A DNA stretch of 64,000 nt from Rhodovastum atsumiense (GCA_026225115.1 JAMFSE010000031.1:17897-81896), one strand, 5' to 3'. Shown: positions 54,618 through 64,000, numbered from the stretch's first letter. Made by a program: numbers and translations. The notes: generated from the letters alone by a model not told the origin.

Positions 54618-55256
54618 ATGGAGGCTCGTGAAGTGTTGGTAGCGGCGGCCCACAAACTGGTGGAACTTGGGATTAACCCCGGCATGTCGGGTAATCTCAG
54701 CCTGCGCACGGAGGAGGGGATGCTGATCACACCCTCGGCGATCGCCTATGATGAGATGACACCGGAACAGATTCCGTTGATGCCTTTCGGCGGTCAGTAT
54801 GGGCATTATATCGGTCCAAAGCGGCCGTCTTCGGAATGGCGGTTCCATGTGGACATCATGGATGCCCGGCCGGAGGTGGGCGCGATCGTCCACACCCATT
54901 CCCCGTATGCGACGGCGCTGTCGATGGCGCGCCGGGAGATCCCGGCCTGCCATTATATGATCGCGCGGTTCGGGGGCGCACCGATCCGCGTGGCCGGCTA
55001 CGCCTTGTTCGGCACGGCGGAGCTTTCGGACCAGGTGGTGGCGGCACTGCGCGGCCGGACGGCGTGCCTGATCGCCAATCATGGCTTCGTTACGACCGGC
55101 GCAACGCTGGACGACGCGCTGCTGGCGGCGGTGGAGCTGGAGGCGCTGGCGAAGCAATATGTGATTTCGCTGTCGCTCGGCGGTCCGGCATTGCTTTCGG
55201 AGCGCGAGGTTGCCGCGGCGGTCCGGCAGTTTGCCACGGCCTATACCAAGAATTGA
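54618..55256 (+). CDS. Class II aldolase/adducin-family protein (FucA-like)
   Basis: 212 residues. Zinc-binding His residues lie in HTHSPYATALS and NHGFVTTG, the phosphate loop in GMSGNLSLR, and the catalytic Glu in RPSSEWRFH. This is the pattern of L-fuculose-phosphate aldolase relatives; the sugar phosphate is not known. Divergent from the polysaccharide lipoprotein gene by 38 bp and coupled to the glycerophosphodiesterase gene by a four-base overlap. Confidence 0.88.
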   Translation: MEAREVLVAAAHKLVELGINPGMSGNLSLRTEEGMLITPSAIAYDEMTPEQIPLMPFGGQYGHYIGPKRPSSEWRFHVDIMDARPEVGAIVHTHSPYATALSMARREIPACHYMIARFGGAPIRVAGYALFGTAELSDQVVAALRGRTACLIANHGFVTTGATLDDALLAAVELEALAKQYVISLSLGGPALLSEREVAAAVRQFATAYTKN

Positions 55257-55966
55257 CTGCGATCTACGGCCATCGGGGTGGGCGCGGCGAGCGGCCGGAA
55301 AATACGATCGAGGGATTCCTGCACGCGAAATCGCTGGAACTTGCCGGCGTCGAATGCGACGTGGCGCTGACCCGGGATCTTGTTCCGGTGCTGAATCATG
55401 ATCCGGATGTGTCGCCGGGTACATTCATCTGCGACCTGAGTTTCGAACAGGTGCATTTGCTGGCGCCGCATATCCCGACATTGGCGGAAGGGTTGCGCTC
55501 GGCGCCGGCGCTGGAATGGTTGATCGAGATAAAAACATTTCCCGACGCGCCGGAGAAAACCTGTTCGCCGGAGGCAATGGTTGAGGCGGTGCTTGCGGCT
55601 TTGGAAAGTTCTGGAATGTTGCACAAGGCGTGTATTCTGGCATTTGACTGGCGGATTTTATCCGCGATGACGCGTTACGCGCCGGAGGTACGCCGCATCT
55701 GCCTGACGGCGCCGGCGACCGAACAGGCGCGTGAGATCTGGTGGGGCAGGGACATCAAGCGGCCGTTGCCGGAAGCGGTGGCGCAGACCAGCGCCTATGG
55801 CTGGGCACCGTTCCATGCGGAGGTGACGACCGCGCAGATCGCGCAAGCGCATCGGCTTGGGTTGAAGGTTTTTCCCTGGACCGTGAACGCGCCTGCGGAT
55901 TTTGCGCGTCTGGCGCCGATCGCCGACGGCATAATTACGGATTTTCCCTCGCGGTACAGGCGTTAG
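55253..55966 (+). CDS. Glycerophosphodiester phosphodiesterase
   Basis: Releases an alcohol and glycerol 3-phosphate from glycerophosphodiesters. The catalytic GHRGGRGERPENTIEGF opening and the ECDVALTRDLVPVLNHD metal-binding stretch are intact, and the barrel ends with FPWTVNAPADFARL and DGIITDFPS. 237 residues, no signal peptide, so cytoplasmic like UgpQ. The start is TTG 55253, overlapping the aldolase stop (TTGA); no ATG precedes the catalytic motif. The tail overlaps the convergent amidohydrolase gene by four bases. Confidence 0.88.
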   Translation: MTAIYGHRGGRGERPENTIEGFLHAKSLELAGVECDVALTRDLVPVLNHDPDVSPGTFICDLSFEQVHLLAPHIPTLAEGLRSAPALEWLIEIKTFPDAPEKTCSPEAMVEAVLAALESSGMLHKACILAFDWRILSAMTRYAPEVRRICLTAPATEQAREIWWGRDIKRPLPEAVAQTSAYGWAPFHAEVTTAQIAQAHRLGLKVFPWTVNAPADFARLAPIADGIITDFPSRYRR

Positions 55967-57174
55967 GCCGGGACCAGATGCTCGCCGTTTTTGACGAAGA
56001 ATTTTTCCATGACTTCTGGCCCGAATCGCTCCAGCCGGCGCGCGAATTTGACCATGGGGTCACGGCCGCCTTCGAGATGCGGATAGTCGCTGGCGTAGCA
56101 ATAGACATCCGCCAGGCCGTAGCGATCGATATATTCATCGACCGGCTCAAAATGGAACGGGCAGACGCGGACATTGCTGGCGATATATTCCGAAGGTTTG
56201 CGGGTCAGCCGCGGGGGGGTCGCAATGGCGCCGAAGGCCTGGTTATTCGCGTGCCACATGTCCAGCATGGAAGCGAGCGGGCCGATCCAATGGGCGCCAA
56301 GCTCGATGGCGCCAAAGCGCAGCCCGGGGTGGCGTTCGAAGACGCCGCCGGTGACCATGGCCGCCACGAAATTCTGCGATGACAGATGCTGAATCGAGAG
56401 ATGATACGGACTCAGATTGAATTCGGCGTTGACCTTGAAACCGTCGAAGGCGGGTGCGTTGGCCCACTCGCTGGTGGCCAGAAATCCGCCGCCGCCGCCG
56501 ATATGCAATGTCACGCTGATGTTGCGTTCGCTTAGGAGTTTCCACAGCGGATCGAGATCGGAATGGGCCGGCGATCTGCCGCCGGGTGGAATGCTCGCCA
56601 GCAGCCAGACGGCGCGGATGCCGTTGTCGAGAAGTTCATGGGCGTTGCCCATCAATTCCTCAATGGTGTCGCCGACAAGCGCTGCCACCGGCCGGATGCG
56701 GTCGGAGACATGCGCGACCTTCTTCGAGAATGTATTGCCGGCCCTGATCAATTCCCGGCCATATTCCTTGCGGTTTTCAAAATCGGCGAAGCCGGAAGCA
56801 TCGTGCTCGCTTGAAGTCTGCAGTGCCGCGCCGATGATGGTGACCGCCGAGGGAAACATCAGCTGGCGGGACACTCCGACGAGGTCCATTACTTGTACCC
56901 GGCGGGAAACATCGACCGAACCCGGCGCAAAACTGCCCTTGGTGTTCCAGACGGTGTCGGCGTTGATCGGCAGAATGTCGCCCTTGAAATCCGGGTAATT
57001 CGTGCCGCCTGGATGGTTCGGAACCTGGCGGTAGAAGCGTTCGGCCAGCCGCTCGGTGACCTGGCCGTAATGCGCCTGCCAGAGCTGCGCCGGCATGGCG
57101 TCATGGGAGTCGACGTCGATCATCCGGCCGGCGAAGGGGATAAGGGATTCCGGGATGGCGGTTGCAGCGTCCAT
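55963..57174 (-). CDS. Amidohydrolase-2 family metal-dependent hydrolase
   Basis: 403-residue TIM-barrel protein of the ACMSD-like amidohydrolase-2 group. Family marks are MIDVDSHDAM at the start, RPVAALVGD, the His of SVTLHIGGGGG and the C-terminal ASDYPHLEGG with the catalytic Asp. Such enzymes act on aromatic ring-cleavage products or related acids. The first metal motif is HxH in many relatives and here reads DSHD, as in the subgroup with a single His/Glu. The substrate is unknown. It is convergent with the phosphodiesterase gene. Confidence 0.85.
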   Translation of the reverse strand: MDAATAIPESLIPFAGRMIDVDSHDAMPAQLWQAHYGQVTERLAERFYRQVPNHPGGTNYPDFKGDILPINADTVWNTKGSFAPGSVDVSRRVQVMDLVGVSRQLMFPSAVTIIGAALQTSSEHDASGFADFENRKEYGRELIRAGNTFSKKVAHVSDRIRPVAALVGDTIEELMGNAHELLDNGIRAVWLLASIPPGGRSPAHSDLDPLWKLLSERNISVTLHIGGGGGFLATSEWANAPAFDGFKVNAEFNLSPYHLSIQHLSSQNFVAAMVTGGVFERHPGLRFGAIELGAHWIGPLASMLDMWHANNQAFGAIATPPRLTRKPSEYIASNVRVCPFHFEPVDEYIDRYGLADVYCYASDYPHLEGGRDPMVKFARRLERFGPEVMEKFFVKNGEHLVPA

Positions 57175-57319
57175 GGGCTTCTCTCCGAATTTTCTTAAAC
57201 TGTGAACTTGGCGTCACGTCTGGCCAGATAAGACCTGTTTTGGGCGGCATGCAACAGAAACAGTTAACCGATTGACGGCGAACAGTAATCGTCCAGTTAT
57301 TCGGCGATGGAGATCAATA

Positions 57320-57751
57320 ATGCGCGATGCCAAACAACTACCCCCGTTTCATCTGGCTTTCCCGGTTCATGACCTGGCGGCTGCAAGGCGATTTTATGGG
57401 GATACGCTTGGCTGCGCCGAGGGGCGGAGTTCGGATGACTGGGTCGATTTCGATTTTTTCGGTCACCAGATCGTGACCCATCTGGTTGCGGGCGAACCCG
57501 GCAAAGTCGCGACAAATGAAGTTGACGGGCACGGCGTCCCGGTGCGGCATTTTGGCGCCGTTCTGCCGATGGATCAGTGGCAGTCGATGGCTGAGGCGCT
57601 GAGAAACGCTGGGACCGAATTTGTTATCGAGCCCTATATCCGGTTTGTTGGTGAGCCGGGCGAACAGGCGACGATGTTCTTTCTGGATCCGAGCGGTAAC
57701 GCGATTGAATTAAAGGCGTTTGCGGACATCGGCCAGCTATTCGCAAAGTAG
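57320..57751 (+). CDS. VOC (glyoxalase/bleomycin-resistance-like) family protein
   Basis: 143 residues from ATG 57320, which has GGAG upstream; the frame extends to TTG 57272 but without a ribosome site. Two betaalphabetabetabeta units: [21 protein letters not shown] and a second with the C-terminal [15 protein letters not shown]. His in FHLAF, His in QIVTHLV, His in RHFGA and Glu in IELKA are candidate metal ligands. It may be a dioxygenase or isomerase; it is divergent from the amidohydrolase gene. Confidence 0.85.
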   Translation: MRDAKQLPPFHLAFPVHDLAAARRFYGDTLGCAEGRSSDDWVDFDFFGHQIVTHLVAGEPGKVATNEVDGHGVPVRHFGAVLPMDQWQSMAEALRNAGTEFVIEPYIRFVGEPGEQATMFFLDPSGNAIELKAFADIGQLFAK

Positions 57752-57779
57752 GGCCGGGTGCAGCCACCACCCAAGTCCC

Positions 57780-57846
57780 AAATAAAAAAGTCTTCTGCTT
57801 CGCGGCCGGCGGCGGCTTTTCTTCAGAAAAGAAGTGCTTGCTTCCC
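57780..57846. repeat. Degenerate family 1 repeat, right half
   Basis: AAAAAAGTCTTCTGCTTC, then an 18-base GC-rich insertion (CGCGGCCGGCGGCGG...), then CTTTTCTTCAGAAAAGAAGTGCTT. The stem arms are kept but the loop side is broken by the insertion. It ends at the argG stop (minus strand), and may still work as terminator through CTTTTC..GAAAAG. Confidence 0.7.
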
Positions 57847-59073
57847 TTAAGTACTCCCGCCCCGGCGGCCGATGGTGGCGCCGAGGCGCAGGCGCAGCGC
57901 GTTCAGTTTGATGAAGCCGGCTGCGTCCTGCTGGTTGTAGGCGCCTTCGTCGTCTTCGAAGGTGACCATGCGGGTGGAGTAGAGAGAGTGCGGGCTCTCG
58001 CGGCCGATGACGATGACGTTGCCCTTGTAGAGCTTGAGCCGCACGGTGCCGGTGACGGAGGCCTGGCTGGTATCGATGAGGGCTTGCAGCATGTGACGCT
58101 CTGGGGAGAACCAGAAGCCGTTATAAATGAGCTCGGCGTAGCGCGGCATGATGCTGTCTTTGAGATGGCCGGCTTCGCGATCCAGCGTGATGGATTCGAT
58201 GCCGCGATGCGCGGCGAGCAGGATGGTGCCGCCGGGCGTCTCATACACGCCGCGGGATTTCATGCCGACGAAGCGGTTTTCGACGAGGTCCAGCCGGCCG
58301 ATTCCGTTGGCTTTGCCGTATTCGTTGAGCCTGGTGAGGATGGTGGCGGGGCTAAGGCTTTCGCCGTTGATCGCAACCGCGTCGCCTCGATGAAAATCGA
58401 TGCTGATGACGGTCGGGCTGTCGGGCGCTGCCTCCGGCGAGATGGTGCGCTGGTAGACGAATTCGCCGGGCTCTTCCGCCGGGTCTTCCAGCACTTTGCC
58501 TTCGGAGGAGGAGTGCAGGAGGTTGGCGTCGACCGAGAAGGGGGCTTCGCCGCGCTTGTCCTTGGTGATGGGGATCTGGTTTTGCTCGGCGTATTCCAGG
58601 AGCTTGGTGCGCGACGTCAGCTCCCATTCGCGCCATGGGGCGATGACCTTGATGTTCGGGTTCAGCGCGTAATAGCCGAGCTCGAAGCGGACCTGGTCGT
58701 TGCCCTTGCCGGTGGCGCCATGGGCGACGGCGTCGGCGCCGACCATCTCGGCGATTTCGATCTGGCGCTGGGCGATCAGCGGCCGGGCGATGGAGGTGCC
58801 GAGCAGATACTGGCCTTCGTAGAGCGCGTTGGCGCGGAACATCGGGAACACGAAGTCTTTGACGAAGGTTTCGCGCAGGTCCTCGACAAAGATTTGCTTG
58901 ATGCCGAAGAGCTCGGCTTTTTTACGGGCCGGTTCGAGTTCCTCGCCCTGGCCGAGATCGGCGGTGAAGGTGACGACCTCGCAGGCATAGGTATTTTGCA
59001 GCCAGCGGAGAATGACGGAGGTGTCCAGCCCGCCGGAATAGGCCAGGACGACTTTTTTCACATCTTTGATCAT
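57847..59073 (-). CDS. argG: Argininosuccinate synthase
   Basis: Joins citrulline and aspartate with ATP in arginine synthesis. The PP-loop SGGLDTSV at the N-terminus, [12 protein letters not shown] and the [23 protein letters not shown] segment mark the family. 408 residues. It stands alone, with a degenerate family 1 repeat at its 3' end and a 74 bp gap to the downstream end of the desaturase gene. Confidence 0.96.
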   Translation of the reverse strand: MIKDVKKVVLAYSGGLDTSVILRWLQNTYACEVVTFTADLGQGEELEPARKKAELFGIKQIFVEDLRETFVKDFVFPMFRANALYEGQYLLGTSIARPLIAQRQIEIAEMVGADAVAHGATGKGNDQVRFELGYYALNPNIKVIAPWREWELTSRTKLLEYAEQNQIPITKDKRGEAPFSVDANLLHSSSEGKVLEDPAEEPGEFVYQRTISPEAAPDSPTVISIDFHRGDAVAINGESLSPATILTRLNEYGKANGIGRLDLVENRFVGMKSRGVYETPGGTILLAAHRGIESITLDREAGHLKDSIMPRYAELIYNGFWFSPERHMLQALIDTSQASVTGTVRLKLYKGNVIVIGRESPHSLYSTRMVTFEDDEGAYNQQDAAGFIKLNALRLRLGATIGRRGGST

Positions 59074-59147
59074 GGGCCGGGTTTTAGAGCAGTTTTGACG
59101 CGATTGGAAATCGCCGCGTTGGCCGCGCTAAGGCACCGCTGGCACGG

Positions 59148-60095
59148 TCAAGCCGGGCCATGACGGCGTGGTTTGAGGGCGGACCGAAAATGTTTCAGCC
59201 CGGACCATTGCTGGGCGAGGTAGCTGCCAGTGGCCATGGCTTCCGGGGCGCGGGCGTCGCCGGTGGGCAGGTACAGGGCTGAGAAATCGGCGGTGCGGAA
59301 AATCATGTCCCAGTACGGGAAGACCGCGCCGTAATTGCAGGAGACGCGGCCGGCGGCCCGCAGGCCATGATGCAGGCGATGGAAGCGCGGGCTGACGAGA
59401 AGCCGCTCGCCGATCCGGCCAAATGATAGCCGTACATTGGCATGGCTGAGGCTCTCCATAAATCGCAGCAGCAGAATTAGGAGCGGGAATTGCAGCGGCG
59501 GAATACCGATGGCGAGGCCGATGACACCGAACCAGAGGAAGGAAATAAGGTCGTCCAGCAGATGATTGCGGTCATCCGACCAGAAGCTCATCTGCCGCTG
59601 CGCATGGTGCAAAGCGTGCAGGGCGTACCAGCTCCGAAAACCATGGCTGAGCCGGTGCCGCCAGTAATCGGCGAAATCGAGGATCAGCGCGTAGACGAAA
59701 AACGTCAGCAGCGGGTGGCCGAACAGGAAAGGAAAAACGGTTTCCAGCGTCGGCGGAATGAAGCCGTTATCGACCAGCATGCCGGTGAACCAGACCTGGA
59801 CCTGATAGAACAGCAGGAAGCTGACGACCGGCAGCACGCCGACGCGCGAGACGATGGTGTAGAGCATATCCACCGCGACGGCTTTTTTGTTTGGCCAGTG
59901 CTCGACCGGGCGGAAATATTCCAGCGGCCAGCAGACCGCATAGGTGAGGATAACCGCGAACATGCCGTAGACGCAGACGAGCGCCCAGTCGAAGGAGAGT
60001 TCTTCCCATTCCATCCAGCCGAAATGGTAAAGCACCGGCAAGATCAACCATTGGTCGAGATCGCCGGCGATGATGTTGAAAAAGCGGTCCAGCAT
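59148..60095 (-). CDS. Sterol desaturase family membrane protein
   Basis: 315 residues with about five membrane segments and the di-iron His motifs HRLSH, HALHHAQ and FHRLHH. Substrates of this family include sterols, hopanoids and other lipids; unknown here. The start is ATG 60095 (MLDRFFNIIAGD), with AGGACAGG just upstream; the open frame further upstream is the antisense/other-frame part of the TetR gene. It follows the TetR gene by 28 bp and may be transcribed with it and the RND pump gene. Confidence 0.88.
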   Translation of the reverse strand: MLDRFFNIIAGDLDQWLILPVLYHFGWMEWEELSFDWALVCVYGMFAVILTYAVCWPLEYFRPVEHWPNKKAVAVDMLYTIVSRVGVLPVVSFLLFYQVQVWFTGMLVDNGFIPPTLETVFPFLFGHPLLTFFVYALILDFADYWRHRLSHGFRSWYALHALHHAQRQMSFWSDDRNHLLDDLISFLWFGVIGLAIGIPPLQFPLLILLLRFMESLSHANVRLSFGRIGERLLVSPRFHRLHHGLRAAGRVSCNYGAVFPYWDMIFRTADFSALYLPTGDARAPEAMATGSYLAQQWSGLKHFRSALKPRRHGPA

Positions 60096-60123
60096 GCCTG
60101 TCCTGAACTTGAAAGCTGGAAGC

Positions 60124-60744
60124 CTAGATAGGCTGATTCGCGTCCATTGGCGAGGCAGGCCAGCATTGCATGGCGATATCCACCAACGCGTAAAGCTCGG
60201 CCTGGGTGGCGCCGTCCTTGGCCTGGATGGCGATGCCCTGCACCAGCGCAGCGATATAGCGGCCCATGGCCGGAATATCGGCATCGCCAGGCAGTTCCCG
60301 GCGGGCCACCGCTTCGCGCAGACAGGCCTGAAATTCTTCGCAGCGGCTGTTGCGGATACTGGTAAGCGTGCCGGCCAGGGATTCATATTCGGCGGCGCAG
60401 TTCAGCATGCCGGCGGCGACCAGGCAGCCAAGGTAGCTGGGGCCGGTGGCGGCGCGCACGCTGTCGCGCAGCAATTCCCGCACCCGGTCGCGGATTGGCC
60501 CGGCGGCCTCGATATGCGGCAGATCAGGCCGCTGCTGGTAACAGGCTAAAGCCTCGCGAAACAGCGCTTCCTTATCGCCGAACGCCGCGTACAGGCTGGG
60601 CGGCGATATTTTCATCGCCTGGGTGAGGTCGGCGATTGAGACGCCCTCATACCCATGCTTGCAAAAAAGTTTCACCGCGATCTGCAGCGCCGCATCGCGG
60701 TTGAACTCCCTGGGGCGGCCAAGGGTGGCAGTTTTCTGCTTCAT
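60124..60744 (-). CDS. TetR-family transcriptional regulator
   Basis: 206-residue repressor. The N-terminal helix-turn-helix is ALQIAVKLFCKHGYEGVSIADLTQAM-KISPPSLYAAFGDKEALFREAL (residues ~19-65), the rest is a helical ligand-binding domain. It lies 43 bp after the AcrB-like permease gene on the same strand and 28 bp before the desaturase gene, so it probably controls one or both. A partly palindromic AT-rich stretch (GATAGGCATAT..ATATTGTC) in 60752-60782 could be its operator. Confidence 0.9.
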   Translation of the reverse strand: MKQKTATLGRPREFNRDAALQIAVKLFCKHGYEGVSIADLTQAMKISPPSLYAAFGDKEALFREALACYQQRPDLPHIEAAGPIRDRVRELLRDSVRAATGPSYLGCLVAAGMLNCAAEYESLAGTLTSIRNSRCEEFQACLREAVARRELPGDADIPAMGRYIAALVQGIAIQAKDGATQAELYALVDIAMQCWPASPMDANQPI

Positions 60745-60787
60745 GATTTCTCTAGATAGGCATATTTTTTCATATTGTCAGGAGATT

Positions 60788-63700
60788 TCATTCGGCGGGC
60801 AGCGAGCGCGTTTTCGGGGCGGATCGCGGCTGGCGAAATAGCCCGCTGACGACGACATAGAAGACCGGGGTAAACAGCAGGCCGAACAGCGTGACGCCGA
60901 ACATGCCAAAGAACACCGCGGTGCCCAGATCCTGCCGCATCTCGGCGCCGGCGCCCACTGCGGTGACCAGCGGCAGGACGCCGAACAGGAAGGCCAGAGA
61001 GGTCATCAGGATAGGTCGCAGACGCGTCGTGGCGGCCTGAATGGCGGCCTCGCGCGGGGTGGCGCCGGCCGCCTCTCCCTGGCGCGCGAATTCCACGATC
61101 AGAATGGCGTTCTTGGCGGCCAGACCAATCAGCACGATGAAGCCGATCTGCGAGAGGATGTCGACATCCATGCCGCGCAGGTTGAGGCCGGAAACGGCAG
61201 CCAGCAGACACATCGGCATGATCAATACGATGGCGGCGGGAAGCCGCCAGCTTTCGTAATTTGCTGCCAGCACGAGGAACACGAAGAGCACGGAAGCCGC
61301 GAAGATGTAGATGGCGGTATTGCCGGCAAGCTCCTCCTGAAAGGCAAGCTCGGTCCATTCGAAGCTGAAACCCTGCGGCAGAATCTTTTTGGCAAGCTGC
61401 GCCATGGACGCCAGCGCATAGGACGAGGAAACGCCCGGCAAAGTGCTGCCTTCCAGCTCCGCTGCGGGGAACAGATTATACAGCGGCAGGCGATAAGGGC
61501 CGGTGGTTTTCGAAAAGGTCGCGACCGACCCGATGGGCACCATCTGGCCGTAATTATTTCGCGTCTCCAGGCGGGAAATGTCCTCGGTGCTGGAGCGGTA
61601 CTGGCCATCGGCCTGCGCGGTCACCTCATAGGTGCGGCCAAGAAAATTGAAGTCGTTGATATAGGCCGAGCCCAGATAGTCCTGCATGGTGCTGAAAATA
61701 TTGTCCGGCGGAACGCCGAGCATTTCGGCTTTCTGGCGGTCGATATTCACATAGATATTGGGTGCATTGGCGTTGAACAGCGTGAAAACGCCAACCAGGC
61801 CGGGAACCTGGTTGCCGGCCATCATCAGCGCATGCGTGGCATTATCCAGCGCCGCATAGCCGTTATTGCCGCGGTCCTCGACATACATCTTGAAGCCGCC
61901 GGCATCGCCGATGCCAGGCACCGAGGCGGGCGGTACGGTGACAATGAAGGCGTCCTGGATACCGGCCAGGCGCTGCCGCAGCTGGCCGAGGATTTCATTG
62001 GCCGTGAGCCCTTTGGCTTCGCGTTCGGCGAAGGGCTCGAAGGCGGAGAAGATGGCGCCGGAATTCGACGCATTGGTAAAGCTGAGCGGCTCCAGCCCGG
62101 CGAAGGATACGGTGTGCTTGATGCCGGGGGTTTGCAGCATGATTGCGGAGACTTCGCGGACCACCTTGTCGGTCCGCGCGAGCGAGGCGCCCGGGGGCAA
62201 TACAACCAAAGTTTTCAGATAGCCCTGATCGAGGAGTGGGATGAATCCGGTGGGGGTGAGATGGAACTGGAGCACGGTCAGCCCAACCAGCCCGGCGTAG
62301 CACAGCATGACGACGGCGGTGAGACGCGTGAGGCGCGAGGTCAGCGCGCCGTAGCGCGTTGCCAGCCAGCTGAAGCAAAAGTTGAAGGCTTCAAAAAACA
62401 TGAAGATGGGGCGGGTAAGCAGGCTGCGCCGCCTGGCCGGAACCGGCGCTTCATAGCCCTTGAACAGGATCGCGCACAGCGCCGGGCTCAAGGTCAGCGA
62501 GACGAAGCAGGAAATGACGGTGGAAGCCGAAATGGTTGCGGCAAATTGCCGAAAAAACTGGCCGGGCAATCCGGAGATGAAGGAAGAGGGCACGAACACC
62601 GCGCAAAGTGTGAGCGCAATCGCGATCAGTGCGCCGCCGACCTCGTCCATTGTCTTATGCGCGGCCTCGCGCGGCGTCATGCCGCGGTGCAGATTGCGCT
62701 CGACATTTTCAACCACGACAATCGCGTCATCCACCACGATGCCGACTGCCAGCACCAGCCCGAACAGTGAAAGGCTGTTCAGTGAAAATCCCAGAATCGC
62801 CATGACGCCGAAGGTGCCGATCAAGGAGACCGGAATGGCAACGATAGGGATAATGGAAGCGCGCCAGGTTTGCAGAAACGCGATAACCACCAGCACCACC
62901 AGAAATACCGCGATAAAGATGGTCTTGAAGACGTCGTGCACCGATTCCGCGACAAAGCGCGAGGTGTCATAGACTATATGATACGAGACGCCCGGCGGAA
63001 AACTTTTCGCCAGCTGCTGTATGGCGGCGCGAACATTGTCTGCGGTCTGAATCGCGTTGGAGCCGGGCTGCTGGAAGACCAGAAGCGGCAGCGCATCCCT
63101 GTTGTCCAGATCGGCATTGGCGCCGTAATCCTGGCTGCCGAGTTCAACGCGGCCGATATCGCGAATTCGGGTGACCCGGCCGTTCGCATCGGTCTTCACG
63201 ATGATATCCGCAAATTGCGAAGCGGTGGTCAGGCGTCCCAGCGCCTGGACGTTGATCTGAAAAGCGTTATTTGTGGGGTCGGGCGGCTGGCCAAGCACGC
63301 CGGCTGAAACCTGCTGGTTTTGCGCGCGCAAAGCGGCAACGATCTCATCACCGGTCAGGCCGCGCGCCGCCGCTTTATTTGGGTCAAGCCAGATGCGCAT
63401 CGCGTAATCATGCGCACCGAAGACCTGCACGTCGCCGACACCCGGCTCGCGCAAAAGCGGGTCGCGTAAGCGCAAGGTCGCGTAATTGGAAAGATATAGC
63501 AGATTGCGGGAATTGTCCGGCGAGAGAATATGGATGACGAGCAGCAGATCCGGCGATTGTTTCTCCACCGTCACGCCCAAACGCTGAACGGTATCCGGCA
63601 GCCGGGCCAAAGCCGCGGATACGCGATTCTGCGTCAGCACCTGATCGGTATTGACGTTCGATCCCTGGCGGAAGGTGACGGTGATGACGAGCTTGCCATC

Positions 63701-63958
63701 GCCGGTGGATTGCGCGTTCATGTAGAGCATGTTCTCAACGCCGTTGATCTGCTGCTCCAATGGCGTTGCCACGGTCTGACTTACCACATCGGCCGAGGCG
63801 CCCGGATATTGCGTGGTGACCTGAATGGTCGGCGGCACGATCTCAGGATACTGCGCAACCGACAGCGTAAAATAGGCAACGCCACCGGCAATCGAAATGA
63901 ACAAGGCAACGACGATTGCAAAAATCGGACGTTCAATGAAAAAATGCGAGAGGCGCAT
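60788..63958 (-). CDS. RND efflux permease, AcrB-like (HAE-1 family)
   Basis: Inner-membrane proton-driven multidrug pump of 1056 residues with 12 membrane segments. It opens MRLSHFFIERPIFAIVVALF as in AcrB-type proteins, has the relay Asp pair in VGIVVDDAIVVVENVER and the Lys in LAAKNAILIVEF. ATG 63958 has AGGA eight bases upstream. The membrane fusion gene that normally precedes it is not visible; instead a family 1 hairpin begins 25 bp upstream, so this gene may have its own promoter. TetR and a desaturase gene follow. Confidence 0.94.
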   Translation of the reverse strand: MRLSHFFIERPIFAIVVALFISIAGGVAYFTLSVAQYPEIVPPTIQVTTQYPGASADVVSQTVATPLEQQINGVENMLYMNAQSTGDGKLVITVTFRQGSNVNTDQVLTQNRVSAALARLPDTVQRLGVTVEKQSPDLLLVIHILSPDNSRNLLYLSNYATLRLRDPLLREPGVGDVQVFGAHDYAMRIWLDPNKAAARGLTGDEIVAALRAQNQQVSAGVLGQPPDPTNNAFQINVQALGRLTTASQFADIIVKTDANGRVTRIRDIGRVELGSQDYGANADLDNRDALPLLVFQQPGSNAIQTADNVRAAIQQLAKSFPPGVSYHIVYDTSRFVAESVHDVFKTIFIAVFLVVLVVIAFLQTWRASIIPIVAIPVSLIGTFGVMAILGFSLNSLSLFGLVLAVGIVVDDAIVVVENVERNLHRGMTPREAAHKTMDEVGGALIAIALTLCAVFVPSSFISGLPGQFFRQFAATISASTVISCFVSLTLSPALCAILFKGYEAPVPARRRSLLTRPIFMFFEAFNFCFSWLATRYGALTSRLTRLTAVVMLCYAGLVGLTVLQFHLTPTGFIPLLDQGYLKTLVVLPPGASLARTDKVVREVSAIMLQTPGIKHTVSFAGLEPLSFTNASNSGAIFSAFEPFAEREAKGLTANEILGQLRQRLAGIQDAFIVTVPPASVPGIGDAGGFKMYVEDRGNNGYAALDNATHALMMAGNQVPGLVGVFTLFNANAPNIYVNIDRQKAEMLGVPPDNIFSTMQDYLGSAYINDFNFLGRTYEVTAQADGQYRSSTEDISRLETRNNYGQMVPIGSVATFSKTTGPYRLPLYNLFPAAELEGSTLPGVSSSYALASMAQLAKKILPQGFSFEWTELAFQEELAGNTAIYIFAASVLFVFLVLAANYESWRLPAAIVLIMPMCLLAAVSGLNLRGMDVDILSQIGFIVLIGLAAKNAILIVEFARQGEAAGATPREAAIQAATTRLRPILMTSLAFLFGVLPLVTAVGAGAEMRQDLGTAVFFGMFGVTLFGLLFTPVFYVVVSGLFRQPRSAPKTRSLPAE

Positions 63959-63982
63959 AAGGGAATCCTAAGCGGTAAGACT

Positions 63983-64000
63983 AAGCAGTTCTTTTTCTGA
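63983..64000. repeat. Family 1 AT-rich hairpin repeat, left half, cut by the window edge
   Basis: AAGCAGTTCTTTTTCTGA matches the left arm of the copy at 52656-52673 over all 18 bases except context. The rest lies beyond the window. Confidence 0.7.

Noticed and set aside
57838..59163. A 441-codon open frame opposite argG
   Set aside because: Mirror of argG codons, no ribosome site, and composition (Gly/Asp/Val/Glu) follows from the complement of argG.

Overview
The window is high-GC DNA that looks like an Acetobacteraceae-type alphaproteobacterium (Rhodospirillales, near Acidocella/Acidiphilium). The grounds are the conserved blocks dut-coaBC-ubiE|mutM-rpsT-dnaA, nagZ-(M50)-scpA-scpB-tatB-tatC-serS and trpB-trpA, the high-GC codon use, and AT-rich hairpin repeats sitting directly after stop codons. 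No integrase, transposase, CRISPR array or rRNA was seen, and one tRNA gene is present. The genus assignment is inference.

Layout. 0-3.4 kb: a nitrate/sulfonate-type ABC transporter (double permease plus ATPase) and the start of a secreted Sel1-like protein. 3.5-9.2 kb: housekeeping (dut, coaBC, ubiE, mutM, rpsT, dnaA). 9.2-9.8 kb: two gene fossils (DUF1295 and lipocalin). 9.8-13.9 kb: an accessory islet with an S24/LexA-like repressor, an alphaproteobacterial SOS-box match, a possible small RNA, a HigBA-like toxin-antitoxin pair and several small orphan genes that share a repeated promoter-like motif. 13.9-19.2 kb: pepA, cysQ, a membrane hydroxylase and trpBA. 19.3-24.9 kb: a zinc alcohol dehydrogenase, an EAL-PAS-GGDEF protein, xth, erpA and dgt. 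25-33.6 kb: a long co-oriented run, argS-SPOR-nagZ-M50 protease-scpA-scpB-chaC-tatB-tatC-serS, with many start/stop overlaps. 33.7-42.9 kb: a complete MdtABC-like RND efflux operon with its own NodT-type outer membrane factor. 43-47.6 kb: a cold shock protein, an OmpA porin, an orphan membrane protein, tRNA-Ser, a DUF815 ATPase and yajC. 47.7-57.8 kb: ygfZ, a family 9 glycosyltransferase, an asparagine-synthetase-like protein with degenerate active sites, a dihydroorotase, an MFS transporter, a polysaccharide export lipoprotein, an aldolase, a glycerophosphodiesterase, an amidohydrolase and a VOC protein. 57.8-64 kb: argG, a sterol-desaturase-family protein, a TetR regulator and a second (AcrB-like) RND pump.

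Two families of structured intergenic repeats are the most striking non-coding content. Family 1 is an AT-rich hairpin (stem GGTTCTTTTTT/AAAAAAGAACC) in eight places. In two places two opposed copies flank a GC-rich centre to make a ~145 bp palindromic element between convergent genes. Family 2 is a 143-144 bp GC-rich palindrome (two full copies) plus a shorter relative sharing the core. In both families copies differ by paired changes that keep the stem, which points to selection on structure. Other points of note are the Cys-less asparagine synthetase paralogue, the SOS-box/small-RNA locus, and neighbourhoods from which expected partners (ubiB, tatA, secDF) are absent.
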